Below, in pieces: positions 22,982-31,940 of a DNA stretch of 64,000 nucleotides (position 1 is its first letter; every line of letters starts with the position of its first letter). The DNA is from Shinella zoogloeoides (lineage in GTDB: Bacteria; Pseudomonadota; Alphaproteobacteria; Rhizobiales; Rhizobiaceae), in assembly GCF_020883495.1 (NCBI RefSeq), contig NZ_CP086610.1:3427001-3491000 (forward strand). The letters are read 5' to 3'. Below the pieces are notes generated by a model that saw only the letters and a program-made list of their open reading frames with translations, did not search any database and was not told the origin of the DNA. Position numbers and translations under genes: made by a program.

Positions 22982-25300
22982 TCAGGCCTCACTCATATGA
23001 GTGAGGTCGTCTTCGAGCCCCTCCGGGTAGACCCAGACGGCGGGGTTTTCGACCTGCAAGCAGAGCCCGGATTGGGGGCATTTGAAGTGGCTGGGCAGGA
23101 CCGGACGGGCGGTTGTGGTGACCTCGCCGGTGTCCGGATCGACCTCCTCGACGGGCGCGCCGAACTGCATACCCTCGACGCAGAGGTAGCCGAACCGCGA
23201 CCGGGTGACGGGGAAGCCGAACCCCGAGGGGTCGCGCAGGAACTTCACGAAGCCCTTGGTCGACAGCACGCTGAGGCGCTCGCGGATGGTATGCTTGCTG
23301 CCCAGACCGCCCCGGTTCTCGAAGGTCTCGGCGAACTGCATGGCGGTGTAGAGGCGCTCGCTTGCCGCCTCATCAAGCAACATGCCGAGGATGACATCAT
23401 GCTTGCGCAGCCGCTCGGCATCGAGTTTGGCGCCGACCTCCTTGCGCACCAGGCGCTCGTTCAACGGGTTCAGTTCGACCCACTCGCCCTTCACCTTGTC
23501 GATGAGCTTGCCTGGCAGCGCGGGGCCGTTGCGCAGCTCGATCTCCAGCTTGCGGACGCTGCTGTCCTCGTCTGGCCGGTGCATGAGCAGCCCCGAGGTA
23601 TAGAAGCCGCGCAGCGCGCTGGCGCCGGAGAGCGCGAGGAAGGGATCGTCCTTGACCTGGTGCTTGGTGGCCTTGCGCGTGTGGTGAGCGAGGATGACGC
23701 CCGCATCCGGATTGACCGCCTCGCGCAGGAGCTCCACCCGGTCCTTCAGGAAGAACATCATGGCGGTGTTGTCGTTCTCGCCGCCCCCCTCGGGGCCGCC
23801 GTCGAAGAGATTGCGGATCGGGTCGATGACGATGATGTCGGGCGGCGCGTCGGGGAATGCGGCCCTGATCGCCGCGGCCACGCGGGCGATGCCCTCCGCG
23901 TCGAGCAGCAGCTTCAGTTTCGGGGTGGCGATGAAGGTGTCGCGCGCGGCGGCGATCACGGCGGCGGGCAGCGCGATCTGCTGCATGCGTTCGCGCAGGT
24001 AGTGATACTGGATCTCGGCCTGCAGGTAGAAAACGCGCAGCGGCCGGGGTGGCGTGAAGCCGAGGAACGGCACGCCAGCCGCCATGTGCACGAGCCATGA
24101 GATCAGGAAGTCGCTCTTGCCGACCTTCGGCGCGCCCCCCATCACCAGGAGCCCGCCCGGGGTCAGCACCCGGGGGCCGATGATGTCCTCGGGCATCGGG
24201 CTCGTGTCGTCGAGGAGCGCGCCAAGGCTGAAGGTCGGCAGCGGGCTGGCCGGGGCACCGACATGGGCCGCGCGCAGGAGCGGCGGGCCGTTGCGCTTCA
24301 CATGCAGCTCCCAGAGGCGTTCGGACTCGACCATCAGCCGATCGAGCGGCCAGGACGGGCGCAGCATGGCGGCGTTGTAGCCGCAGATCGCCTCCCAGCC
24401 CGCGAACGGGTCGAGGCGGCCCTCGTGCACCAGGCGCACGTAGTGGCCGATGGCGGCGCTGGCTCCCTGGAACCGGGACCAGTCGTCGACCGCGCCTTCG
24501 CGCACCGGCGTGGTGAGCACCGCGTCGATGCCGGGCTTGGCCGGCGCGGCAACGTCGCTGGCGAAGCCTACGCCCGGCAGCGGCGGCATCTCGGCGACCT
24601 TTTCGGCGAAATCGGCAAGATCCACCTCGACGTCACGACTTTCGCGGATCTGCACGAGGCGTTGATGGCCGTGCTTGTGATAGACGGTGCCTGGCACCCG
24701 GATCGGCTGGTGCGCCGAGCGGAAATGCGTGTCGCCGCCGACCTTCACCGCGATTTCGCCGCGCAGGCGGCAGAGGGTGGCCAGGTCGTCGCCCTCGGCG
24801 GGCTCGGTCAGTTTCCACCAGACATGGAGCTTCGCCGCACCCTCGGGCGTCCGCCCACCGCTCTCGATGATCAGCGTGGGCGTGCCGAGGTGGCGGGTGA
24901 CATGGTCCAGCTTGGCCGGGATGTCGCCTGCGTCGAGATCGACGACGATGGCCTGCATCTGCAGCACATCGGCGGCGCGGGCCTGACCCTGTTCGGCCAC
25001 CGTGCCGGGGATGACATAGACGGCGGCGCCCTCGCGGTTCGCCCATGCAGCGAAGGTCGCGAGCTTCTCGGTCGCGGTCTCGTCAGCCGGGATCCAGATG
25101 TTGTGGGGCTTGCCGTCCCGGCCCTGACCCTTGTCGACGAAGCCGCGGAGCGGGATCAGCCCCTCGCACCAGCTGAACACGGTATCGAGGAAGACGGCGA
25201 TCTGCTCGGGGTCGGGGTCGCAGCCGAAGGGGTTCTCGGACGGTGGCCCGTCGTTGAAGTCCATCCACGGGTTGAAGTGCAGGATGCCGTCGTCGCTCAT
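22982..25300 (-). CDS. Phage primase-helicase (RepA-type ATPase)
   Basis: This 772-residue protein has an N-terminal primase-like half (AIVVDLDAGDIPAKL; HVWWKLTEP; FRSAHQPIRVPGT, the typical RepB/AEP primase pattern) and a central RecA-like ATPase with Walker A GGAPKVGKSD and Walker B IIVIDPIRNLFDG, followed by a winged-helix C-terminus. It would prime and unwind phage DNA. ATG 25300 is preferred over the 45-base longer frame, which overlaps the nuclease gene. It is followed by a repeat-rich gap that may include the replication origin. Confidence 0.85.
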   Translation of the reverse strand: MSDDGILHFNPWMDFNDGPPSENPFGCDPDPEQIAVFLDTVFSWCEGLIPLRGFVDKGQGRDGKPHNIWIPADETATEKLATFAAWANREGAAVYVIPGTVAEQGQARAADVLQMQAIVVDLDAGDIPAKLDHVTRHLGTPTLIIESGGRTPEGAAKLHVWWKLTEPAEGDDLATLCRLRGEIAVKVGGDTHFRSAHQPIRVPGTVYHKHGHQRLVQIRESRDVEVDLADFAEKVAEMPPLPGVGFASDVAAPAKPGIDAVLTTPVREGAVDDWSRFQGASAAIGHYVRLVHEGRLDPFAGWEAICGYNAAMLRPSWPLDRLMVESERLWELHVKRNGPPLLRAAHVGAPASPLPTFSLGALLDDTSPMPEDIIGPRVLTPGGLLVMGGAPKVGKSDFLISWLVHMAAGVPFLGFTPPRPLRVFYLQAEIQYHYLRERMQQIALPAAVIAAARDTFIATPKLKLLLDAEGIARVAAAIRAAFPDAPPDIIVIDPIRNLFDGGPEGGGENDNTAMMFFLKDRVELLREAVNPDAGVILAHHTRKATKHQVKDDPFLALSGASALRGFYTSGLLMHRPDEDSSVRKLEIELRNGPALPGKLIDKVKGEWVELNPLNERLVRKEVGAKLDAERLRKHDVILGMLLDEAASERLYTAMQFAETFENRGGLGSKHTIRERLSVLSTKGFVKFLRDPSGFGFPVTRSRFGYLCVEGMQFGAPVEEVDPDTGEVTTTARPVLPSHFKCPQSGLCLQVENPAVWVYPEGLEDDLTHMSEA

Positions 25301-26064
25301 GCGGGAAGCCTCCAGCAGCGCTCGGACCACGGGCAGAAGCGGCATTCGAAGTAGTCGGGCGTGGTGGCGACGCGCGGAAGCAACTCGCCCGCATCGGTCG
25401 CCTGCAGGATCCGCACGCCCCGGTCGGACATGCGCTGCGCGAGATCGGCGTCGAAAGGCACCAGCTCATGGTGCATCTCGGCCGTGTCCTTGTTGATCGC
25501 GGTAAACACGGCAGGCGCGGCGCTGATGCCGGGCACGCTGGTTTCCATGTAGGCCTGATAGACCGCGATCTGGGCGGCGTAGACCGGCTTCGACTTCGTG
25601 ACGCCGTCCTTCACGCAGGCGCGCCAGTTCTTGGCGTTCATCGTCTTGCATTCCCAGAGCGCGGGAACGGCGAGCCCGAAGCCCTCAGGGCCCGCGGCGA
25701 CGATGCCATCGACATGGCCCCGGATGCGCCCGCCCGCGACCGAAAAGCCGAACTGGCCGCCATCGGGCCGGTTGCCCTTCCGGGTGTAGAGATCAAACCC
25801 CGCGCCGCGCAGCCAGGCGACGGCCAGATCCTCGAGCGCATGGCCGATGGCGAAGATGCGCAGCGACTGGCCGCTGAAGTCCTGGCCCTCGTCCTTCGGC
25901 GTCGCCGTGAACTCGAACTGCAAGGCGCGCTCGCAGGCATGGCCGAGGCGCGAGCCGCCGAGGTAGTCGCGGGGCGGCCGCATGGCCTGATCGGCGGTGA
26001 GCGCCTGATCGATGGCGGCGTTGACCCGGTCAGCGAAGCTGGGGCGGCGGTTATAGTCCAGCAT
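25297..26064 (-). CDS. Cas4-like PD-(D/E)XK nuclease
   Basis: The 255-residue protein starts MLDYNRRPSFADRVNAAIDQ. It has a nuclease core (RGHVDGIV with the Asp, ALWECKTMN with Glu-x-Lys) and Cas4/AddB-type cysteines, one in HACERALQ and three in FECRFCPWSERCW, which would hold a 4Fe-4S cluster. It is probably a 5' exonuclease that prepares ends for the recombinase encoded at 29291. It overlaps the primase-helicase gene by four bases. No cas1 or cas2 and no repeats lie nearby, so a CRISPR role is unlikely. Confidence 0.83.
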   Translation of the reverse strand: MLDYNRRPSFADRVNAAIDQALTADQAMRPPRDYLGGSRLGHACERALQFEFTATPKDEGQDFSGQSLRIFAIGHALEDLAVAWLRGAGFDLYTRKGNRPDGGQFGFSVAGGRIRGHVDGIVAAGPEGFGLAVPALWECKTMNAKNWRACVKDGVTKSKPVYAAQIAVYQAYMETSVPGISAAPAVFTAINKDTAEMHHELVPFDADLAQRMSDRGVRILQATDAGELLPRVATTPDYFECRFCPWSERCWRLPA

Positions 26065-26452
26065 GCTGTCCTCCCTCGTAGCTGCGGTGGGCGAGCCCGT
26101 GGCAGGTCGAGCAGAGCCATTCGACCGAGAGCGGCGCGTCATAGTCGTGGTGATGCGCTTCGAGGTCGGTCACGCAGCCACATCGCTGACACCAGACCGG
26201 CACGACGATCCGACAAGCCTTGACGGCACGCCTGACGATGCTGTGGGCCCGATATTTCTCGGCGTGGCGCAGGCGATAGCGACGCTGCGCCTCCCGATGC
26301 TTCTCGGGATTGCGGAAGTTCTGCGCATAGGCACGCTGGTATTCCCGGCGGCAATCCCGGCACCAGGTCTGCCGACCATCGGGACTGAGCCGGCGGCGTC
26401 CGAACTCGCAGACGTCCTTCTTGACGCCGCATTTCGTGCAGAGCTTGGTCAA
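26051..26452 (-). CDS. HNH / endonuclease VII-like zinc-finger nuclease
   Basis: This 133-residue protein begins with a zinc-finger pair (LCTKCG, CRDCR), passes through a basic helix, and ends with CQRCG and AHHHDYDAPLSVEWLCSTCH, the His-rich HNH/endonuclease VII pattern. The start is a TTG at 26452 that overlaps the TGA of the DUF6511 gene (TTGA). It may cut phage or host DNA, or resolve branches. Confidence 0.75.
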   Translation of the reverse strand: MTKLCTKCGVKKDVCEFGRRRLSPDGRQTWCRDCRREYQRAYAQNFRNPEKHREAQRRYRLRHAEKYRAHSIVRRAVKACRIVVPVWCQRCGCVTDLEAHHHDYDAPLSVEWLCSTCHGLAHRSYEGGQHAGL

Positions 26453-26859
26453 AACGGCACCTCCGGTGTCTGCGCCCGGGCGATGTCGGACATGGCCTCG
26501 CGGAAGCCCTCGACGGCCTCCTCGATCAGTGCGCGCACCTGCGCCTCGGTCAGATCCGCAAGCGGAGTGGCCCAGCCGATCTCGTCCATCAGCAGCGCCA
26601 CGCGCTTCATGGTGGCGGTGATCGCGGCGCGCTCTTCCTCGGTCAGGTCAACCATGGCGAAACGCTCCCTGGCCAAGTGCGTCCAGAAGGACTGGCAGGG
26701 CATCGAGCAGAACCAGACCGATGGCCGGGGCCGCCTCATTCGGTGCGGATCGAACCAGCCAAAGCCACGGGTGGGTTGCCGGCAGACAGCACAGAGCGTT
26801 CCACGCGGATGCCACAGCCGCCGCCGGTCCTCGGCCGTGATGGGGGTGATGGAGGACAT
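26449..26859 (-). CDS. DUF6511-like phage protein with zinc finger
   Basis: The 136-residue protein starts MSSITPITAEDRRRLWHPRG. It has an N-terminal Cys pair (LCAVCRQP), a second near WFCSMPC, and an acidic helical C-terminus. This resembles DUF6511 phage proteins; function unknown. It starts three bases after the helicase stop and overlaps the HNH gene. Confidence 0.65.
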   Translation of the reverse strand: MSSITPITAEDRRRLWHPRGTLCAVCRQPTRGFGWFDPHRMRRPRPSVWFCSMPCQSFWTHLARERFAMVDLTEEERAAITATMKRVALLMDEIGWATPLADLTEAQVRALIEEAVEGFREAMSDIARAQTPEVPF

Positions 26860-26862
26860 GGG

Positions 26863-28551
26863 TCATGCCGCCCTCCGTTCGGGCGAGGCCGCCGTGTCGA
26901 TCAGCTGGCGGATGGCGCGCTTGTTGAAGCCGAAGGTCATCAGCGCGGAGGCGCGGTAGCGCGTCAGGCCGAAGTCATGGCGGCACTCGGGCGGCAGGTA
27001 TTGCAGCTGCTTCTCGGTCGGCGGCTGGCGCAGCCAGGACCGGGTCTTGAAGGCGCTCTCGTCGGTCTCATGAGTGTTCAGCCAGTCGTCGGCCTGCGCG
27101 AGGCAGACGGTGCGCTCACCGACACCCAACAGGTGGGGGCGCTCGCCCTTCGCCCCGCCGATGGCGTACCAGACCCCGCCCAGCCAGAAGATGCCGCCCC
27201 AGGCTGCGAAGCCCGTGGCCATCAGCGCGTCGTCCGTGCCGTAAAGGTCGACCCACGCGAAGCTGGACCGCTTCAGCAGGTCGATCTCCGTCATCATGAA
27301 GCCCGAGAGCGGCGCGGCGTCCCCGCCTTCGCCCGCATCCAGATCCTCGCGGGGGAACGCCTCACCGCAGAGCGGGCATTCTGTGGCAGCCAGCGGGATC
27401 TCCGCCTCGCAGGCAGGACAGGTCTTTGTCGGCGCCTCGCCGGTTTCGGTCTTGCCGTCGAGATCGACATCCTGTTCCAGCGTGCCGTGGATCAGGCTCG
27501 AGGTGCCGAAATCCAGCACGACGCAGTCGGTCTTGACGACGCCGGGGTGTTCCTCGGGATCGACGGTGCGCAGCCCGCGCCCGACCATCTGGATCATGGT
27601 GGACTTGTAGGAACTGGGCCGCAGCAGCACGACGCAGGAGGTGGGCGGATGGTCCCAGCCCTCGGTCAGCACCGCCACGTTGACCACGACGCGGATGTCC
27701 CCCGTGGCGTAGTCGGCGAGGATCGCCTTGCGGGTCTCGGCCGCCAGGTCGCCATGGATCAGCGCGGCGGAAACGCCAGCTGCCCTGAACGCCTCAGTGA
27801 CGTGTTCGGCGTGCGCGACGGTGGAGCAGAACACCACGGTCTGCCGGTCGCCTGCCTTCTCCTTCCAGTGGCGGATCACCTCGTCGGTGACGGGGGCGCG
27901 GTCCATGATGCCCGCCACCTCCGCCATGTCGAAATCCGACATCGTCTTGCGGACCGAGCGGAGCTCGTCCTGCACACCCACGTCGATGACGAAGGTGCGC
28001 GGCGGCACCAGGTGGCCCGAGGCGATCAGTTCGCCCAGCCGGACCTGGTCGGCGACATTGTCGAAGACCTCGCGCAGGCCCTTCCTGTCGCCACGGTTCG
28101 GCGTCGCCGTGACCCCGAAGATCCGGGCGTCGGGATTGGCCTCGCGCACCCGGTCGATGATGCGGCGATAGCTGTCGGCGACCGCATGGTGCGCCTCATC
28201 CACGACCAGCAGGTCGAGGCGCGGCATGTCCGCGAGGTTCGAGGCCCGCGCCAGCGTCGGCACCATGGCGAAGGCGACCTGGCCACCCCAGGACTTCTCC
28301 GTGGCGTCGATGACCGATGTGGCGACGCCTGGCACCACGCGCTGGAACTTGGCGCGGTTCTGCGCGGTCAGTTCGTCGCGATGGGCCAGCACGCAGGCCT
28401 TGGCGCCGTCGCCGATCATCTCGCCGGTGACCGCCGAGAGCATGATGGTCTTGCCAGCACCCGTGGGCGCCACGCCCAGCGTGTTGCCGCGGGAGGCGAG
28501 CGCAGCCACGCTGCGCTCGACGAAGGTCTTCTGGCGGGGGCGCAGGCGCAT
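26863..28551 (-). CDS. DEAD/DEAH-box helicase (superfamily 2)
   Basis: This 562-residue helicase shows motif I APTGAGKT, motif II VVDEAHHA, motif III FGVTATPNR, motif V LTEGWDHP and motif VI QMVGRGLR. A small zinc ribbon (CPACEAEIPLAATECPLC) sits at about residues 365-385. It is likely used in phage DNA replication or recombination and belongs to the leftward early operon. The length and domain order are normal for phage SSL2-type helicases. Confidence 0.93.
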   Translation of the reverse strand: MRLRPRQKTFVERSVAALASRGNTLGVAPTGAGKTIMLSAVTGEMIGDGAKACVLAHRDELTAQNRAKFQRVVPGVATSVIDATEKSWGGQVAFAMVPTLARASNLADMPRLDLLVVDEAHHAVADSYRRIIDRVREANPDARIFGVTATPNRGDRKGLREVFDNVADQVRLGELIASGHLVPPRTFVIDVGVQDELRSVRKTMSDFDMAEVAGIMDRAPVTDEVIRHWKEKAGDRQTVVFCSTVAHAEHVTEAFRAAGVSAALIHGDLAAETRKAILADYATGDIRVVVNVAVLTEGWDHPPTSCVVLLRPSSYKSTMIQMVGRGLRTVDPEEHPGVVKTDCVVLDFGTSSLIHGTLEQDVDLDGKTETGEAPTKTCPACEAEIPLAATECPLCGEAFPREDLDAGEGGDAAPLSGFMMTEIDLLKRSSFAWVDLYGTDDALMATGFAAWGGIFWLGGVWYAIGGAKGERPHLLGVGERTVCLAQADDWLNTHETDESAFKTRSWLRQPPTEKQLQYLPPECRHDFGLTRYRASALMTFGFNKRAIRQLIDTAASPERRAA

Positions 28552-28565
28552 GGCCGGTCTCCCCC

Positions 28566-29189
28566 TTACTGCGCCCAGCTCGGCCGACCGGCGGCGCTGG
28601 GGGCGGACGCGGGCTGGCTGGGCTGGGTGACCGTGGTGGGCTGCTGCGGGGCGTGGCCCTGCGCCGGGGCGGCGGCGAACTGCGGCGCGACCGTGCCCAT
28701 CAGCGCGGCGTAGTCGCGATGGTCGGGCGTGACGGCAGCGCGGATCTCGTTCTTGTCCTCGCCGTTGGTGTCAGTGCCGATGTCGATGCGGGCGACGAAC
28801 TCGACGCCGTCGAGATCGCCGAACCCGTTGATGCGACGGCGCGACTGCGCCTCCGGCGAGTTGTCCTTGTCGGACACGCCGCGCGCCGAGTTGAGGATGC
28901 CGCGGATCAGGCCGCGCCCCATGTTCGCCCAGTCAGGGCCCTTCGGGCTGTAGAGGCCGATCAGCGACCAGACCTTGCGCCGGGCATAGGGCCCCTCGAG
29001 CACCGTGTATTCGGCGTCGAGATAGACGGCCCCGGTGGCGGCGCGGCGCGCCCAGCCGCCGGTCCAGCCCTGCGAGGGGTCGTCGAAGCCGCCCGGGCGG
29101 AGCGTCAGGCGCACCTTGGCGAGCGTGCCCTTCGGGATGACGTTGGTGTTGGATTGGGCGGAGTTGAAGTCGTTCCAGGGTCCGGACAT
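28566..29189 (-). CDS. Conserved phage protein, possible ssDNA-binding protein
   Basis: The 207-residue protein begins MSGPWNDFNSAQSNTNVIPK. Its first 150 residues are predicted to be beta-rich; the C-terminus is a disordered Gln/Pro/Ala tail ending in a short segment, as in many ssDNA-binding proteins, but without the classic acidic tip. It lies between helicase and recombinase genes. Single-strand binding is inferred from context; I could not assign a family with confidence. Confidence 0.6.
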   Translation of the reverse strand: MSGPWNDFNSAQSNTNVIPKGTLAKVRLTLRPGGFDDPSQGWTGGWARRAATGAVYLDAEYTVLEGPYARRKVWSLIGLYSPKGPDWANMGRGLIRGILNSARGVSDKDNSPEAQSRRRINGFGDLDGVEFVARIDIGTDTNGEDKNEIRAAVTPDHRDYAALMGTVAPQFAAAPAQGHAPQQPTTVTQPSQPASAPSAAGRPSWAQ

Positions 29190-29290
29190 TGCGCGGCTCC
29201 TTTCAGTTGGAGGATGGGACGCGCAGCGGCGTCAGAGGAGAAAAGCCACCCCGGCGACCGGATCGGGACACGGGGCATGGCGAGATGCGC

Positions 29291-30166
29291 TCAGCCATGG
29301 TCAGGTGCCTGCGCGGGCGCGGGATCGGTGGGCGTCACCGGCGGCCAGGTCAGGCGTTCGGAGGCTGGCGCCGCGGGACGCTGGATCTTCTCCATCAGCC
29401 GGCCGAGATGCGGCGGCTCGACCCTGTCGAGGCGACCGGAGCGGTCCTTGGCCGGATAGCCCCAGGGGTTCAGCGTCTGGCAGACGAAGGCGCGCTGCGG
29501 CTGGCCGCCCGGGTCCGGGATGTCGGCCATGGTGATGACCTGGTCGACGATCCCGGGCAGTTCGAGCCCGGTCTTCGAGCCGTCGATCTGCGGCTGGAAG
29601 ACCTTGCGATTGAAGTCGTCGAGCCGCTCGTCGAGGATGCCCACGAACCAGACATGCTTGCCGCGCGTGTGCTGCAGGTGGGTCAGCCAGCCGATCATCT
29701 CGCGGCCATGCAGACCGTAGGCGCCACGGATGTCGGGCTTGCCGGTCTTCTCGGAGAACGCCTCGGGCTGGCCGCGGCACCATTGGAAGCAGAGCCGCCC
29801 GGCCACGGTGATCGAGTCGATGAAGACGGTCTCGTACTTCCCGATCACCGCCGGATCGCCGTATCGGCCGCAGACCTCGTCGAAATGCGCCTGGCTGTAG
29901 GGCTGGTCCTCGCGCAGCGCCGGGTTCGGCCCGCCGATGAACACCGCGAAGTCGCGGCATTCCTTCCAGGTGCGGGGGCGGAGCGTGTCGATTTCCAGCC
30001 CCTCGACCGCCAGATCCCCGGCCTCGAGGTCGAGGAAGAGCGCGGTCGAGGCGTTCAGCGTCCAGAGCAGGCTGGTCTTGCCGATGCCGGACCGGCCGAA
30101 GATGACGCCCTTGATGCCCTTGCGTTGCGCGAGCCGTTCGTCGGCGCCGATGATGGGAAGGGCCAT
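29291..30166 (-). CDS. Sak4-like ATP-binding recombinase
   Basis: The 291-residue protein starts MALPIIGADERLAQRKGIKG and is a small RecA-fold ATPase: Walker A IFGRSGIGKTSLL and Walker B TVFIDSITVAG. Such Sak4/AAA_24 proteins pair ssDNA for phage recombination. The downstream Cas4-like nuclease and possible ssDNA-binding protein would make a recombination set. ATG 30166 was chosen because the frame before it is a Arg-rich shadow. Confidence 0.82.
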   Translation of the reverse strand: MALPIIGADERLAQRKGIKGVIFGRSGIGKTSLLWTLNASTALFLDLEAGDLAVEGLEIDTLRPRTWKECRDFAVFIGGPNPALREDQPYSQAHFDEVCGRYGDPAVIGKYETVFIDSITVAGRLCFQWCRGQPEAFSEKTGKPDIRGAYGLHGREMIGWLTHLQHTRGKHVWFVGILDERLDDFNRKVFQPQIDGSKTGLELPGIVDQVITMADIPDPGGQPQRAFVCQTLNPWGYPAKDRSGRLDRVEPPHLGRLMEKIQRPAAPASERLTWPPVTPTDPAPAQAPDHG

Positions 30167-30462
30167 CACTGGCCCTCCTTCTTCATCACCGCCGTGGCGG
30201 CGCGGTCGGCGCCGATGCACCCCGCCTCGCGGGCGAGCTTGTAGAGGCGCTTCAGCGCGTCGGCGCGGCGGTAGGCGGCCGTGCTCTCACGCTCCGCTTC
30301 CACGATCGCGAAGGCGATCTCGTCCACGGTCGCCTCGACGACCGGCAGCGGCTCGCGCGGCTCGTCGCCGGCGCGCTGCGGGAGAGCGATGGTTTCGGGG
30401 AGGTCTTCGAGCGCGTAGCTCGCCGCGCGAAGACGGGTGATGTCGTCCGGCTGGTCCGGCAT
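30166..30462 (-). CDS. Small phage hypothetical protein
   Basis: This 98-residue acidic protein begins MPDQPDDITRLRAASYALED and has a long helical second half (EIAFAIVEAERESTAAYRRA). No family is recognised. It overlaps the recombinase ATG by one base and is probably cotranscribed. Confidence 0.6.
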   Translation of the reverse strand: MPDQPDDITRLRAASYALEDLPETIALPQRAGDEPREPLPVVEATVDEIAFAIVEAERESTAAYRRADALKRLYKLAREAGCIGADRAATAVMKKEGQ

Positions 30463-30500
30463 GGCGGTTCTCCGTGAGATGAGGTGATCGAGGAGGCGCA

Positions 30501-30695
30501 TCACGCGGCCTCGCGGACGTCGGGCGCGGGCTCGGCGACGTAGATCGCCAGCAGCGGCGTCCCGTCGGCATGGGCGCCGGCGTCCTCGATCTGATAGTTG
30601 CGGTTGGGCTCGCAGACCTCGGTCAGTTCCCAGCGGCGATAGAGCCCCGGAAGACGCCTGAAATCCTCGAGCGACAGATCGGCAGTGCGGTTCAT
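30501..30695 (-). CDS. Small phage hypothetical protein
   Basis: The 64-residue protein begins MNRTADLSLEDFRRLPGLYR, with RRWELTEVCEPNRNYQIEDA following. No domain is recognised. It lies between the sigma-like gene and the 98-residue gene on the same strand. Confidence 0.55.
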   Translation of the reverse strand: MNRTADLSLEDFRRLPGLYRRWELTEVCEPNRNYQIEDAGAHADGTPLLAIYVAEPAPDVREAA

Positions 30696-30779
30696 GCGTG
30701 TCTGCTTTCGGTTGGAGGGAAGGCGCTCGGGGCGCTCGAATGGGAAAAGCCACCGGCGGGACCGGATCGGGACATCGGT

Positions 30780-31502
30780 TCAGGGGATTTCCTGGAGGGC
30801 GCCGTGCAGCCGGCGCATGGCGCGCTGGTACCGCTTGCGGGCGGCCGCCTCGGTCAGCCCCAGTTCGACGGCGACCTCGGCCTGCGAGAAGCCCTCGATC
30901 GACACGCGGATCACCAGGAGGGCGTCGTCGCCGAGCAGCTTCCGCATGGCGCCGTTCAGCTTTGCGTACCCGGCCGCGCCGATCCCGCTTTCGCCGCTGT
31001 CCGCCACCTCGTCGGGGTCGGCGCCGCTGGCGAGATATTCGCGCGTCTGGTCGCGCTGGCGCATGCGGATCATGTCGCGCTCGACGTTGCGCAGCACCGT
31101 GGCCGCGATCCAGTTGACGCGACCGAGATCGAGGCCGCGGACAGCCTCGGTGGTGCGCGCCAGAACATCGGACGCGATCTCGTCGGCGGTGCCGAGCCTG
31201 CGCCAGAGCGACCGGCGGCGGATGGCGTCGAGGCCGGGCCAGAGCGCCAGCAACAGCAGCGTCAGGGCGCAGTTGAACGCGGGACCGTCGCCCTGCGCCG
31301 CCCTGACGAGCGCGGAGAGGATCCGGTTCTTCCGGTCCGGATCGCCGGGGGTGCGATGCAGACCGTCCAGCAGGGCCGCCGGATCACGGAACGCCGAAAG
31401 GGCGGCCTGTTCACGCCGGACGGCGTCGAAACTGCGCTGGAAGTGAAGGTTGGAGGATGAATGCATGAGGTGATCACGGATCTCGTGCCACGCGAAGGAC
31501 AT
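30780..31502 (-). CDS. Sigma-70-family-like regulator
   Basis: This 240-residue protein has the layout of a small sigma factor. A helical region that could correspond to region 2 precedes residue 160 (IAATVLRNVERDMIRMRQRD), and a region-4 helix-turn-helix lies at the C-terminus (FSQAEVAVELGLTEAAARKR). The N-terminal 70 residues are unusual. It could direct RNA polymerase to phage promoters, or act as an anti-sigma-like regulator. It may substitute for the missing classical late activator; this is inference. The ATG follows no strong ribosome site. Confidence 0.65.
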   Translation of the reverse strand: MSFAWHEIRDHLMHSSSNLHFQRSFDAVRREQAALSAFRDPAALLDGLHRTPGDPDRKNRILSALVRAAQGDGPAFNCALTLLLLALWPGLDAIRRRSLWRRLGTADEIASDVLARTTEAVRGLDLGRVNWIAATVLRNVERDMIRMRQRDQTREYLASGADPDEVADSGESGIGAAGYAKLNGAMRKLLGDDALLVIRVSIEGFSQAEVAVELGLTEAAARKRYQRAMRRLHGALQEIP

Positions 31503-31601
31503 TGGACGCCTGCCTTGCGGCCAGGCGTCCGGCGCCTTCTCGTGGCCAGGTCAGGACGTCGCGCGTCTCTGCGATTTCAGGGGATTGGGTGAATGCGCGC
31601 G

Positions 31602-31847
31602 TCAGCGCGCGGGCGCGGTCGCGTTGTTCAGCGTGCCGCAGCCGCGGCAGGTGGCCTGAACCGGGAAGCCCACGAGATACTCGTGCCCCCGCGCGAAGCG
31701 CAGGTGCATGCGGCCGTCCCGGCAGACGCCGAGCAGCTTGTCACAGCGCGTGCAGCGCCATTCCGAGTTGTGGTTGGTGGGCTTGGTCTTCGCGGTGCCG
31801 GACCAGCTCGTCGGGGCTGCCTGGCGCGAGGGGAAGGGAGTCGGCAT
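31602..31847 (-). CDS. Com-like zinc-binding protein
   Basis: From ATG 31847 the protein has 81 residues with two CxxC pairs (WRCTRCDKLLG and ATCRGCGTLN), separated by a basic region (FARGHEYLVGF). Mu Com, a translational activator of the Mom modification gene, has a similar zinc-ribbon design. With two DNA methyltransferases in the same phage, a regulatory role is attractive but unproven. Confidence 0.6.
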   Translation of the reverse strand: MPTPFPSRQAAPTSWSGTAKTKPTNHNSEWRCTRCDKLLGVCRDGRMHLRFARGHEYLVGFPVQATCRGCGTLNNATAPAR

Positions 31848-31940
31848 GGAAGTGCTCCTCTGATCGATGGAGCACTCCCATTGGCCTGAGGAATCGGAGC
31901 CCGTCAGACCCCCCAATCGGAGCCGGATCGGAGCCAGCTG

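Noticed and set aside
25297..26064. Cas4-like gene as sign of a CRISPR system
   Set aside because: No cas1, cas2 or repeat array is visible; Cas4-like nucleases are common in phages.
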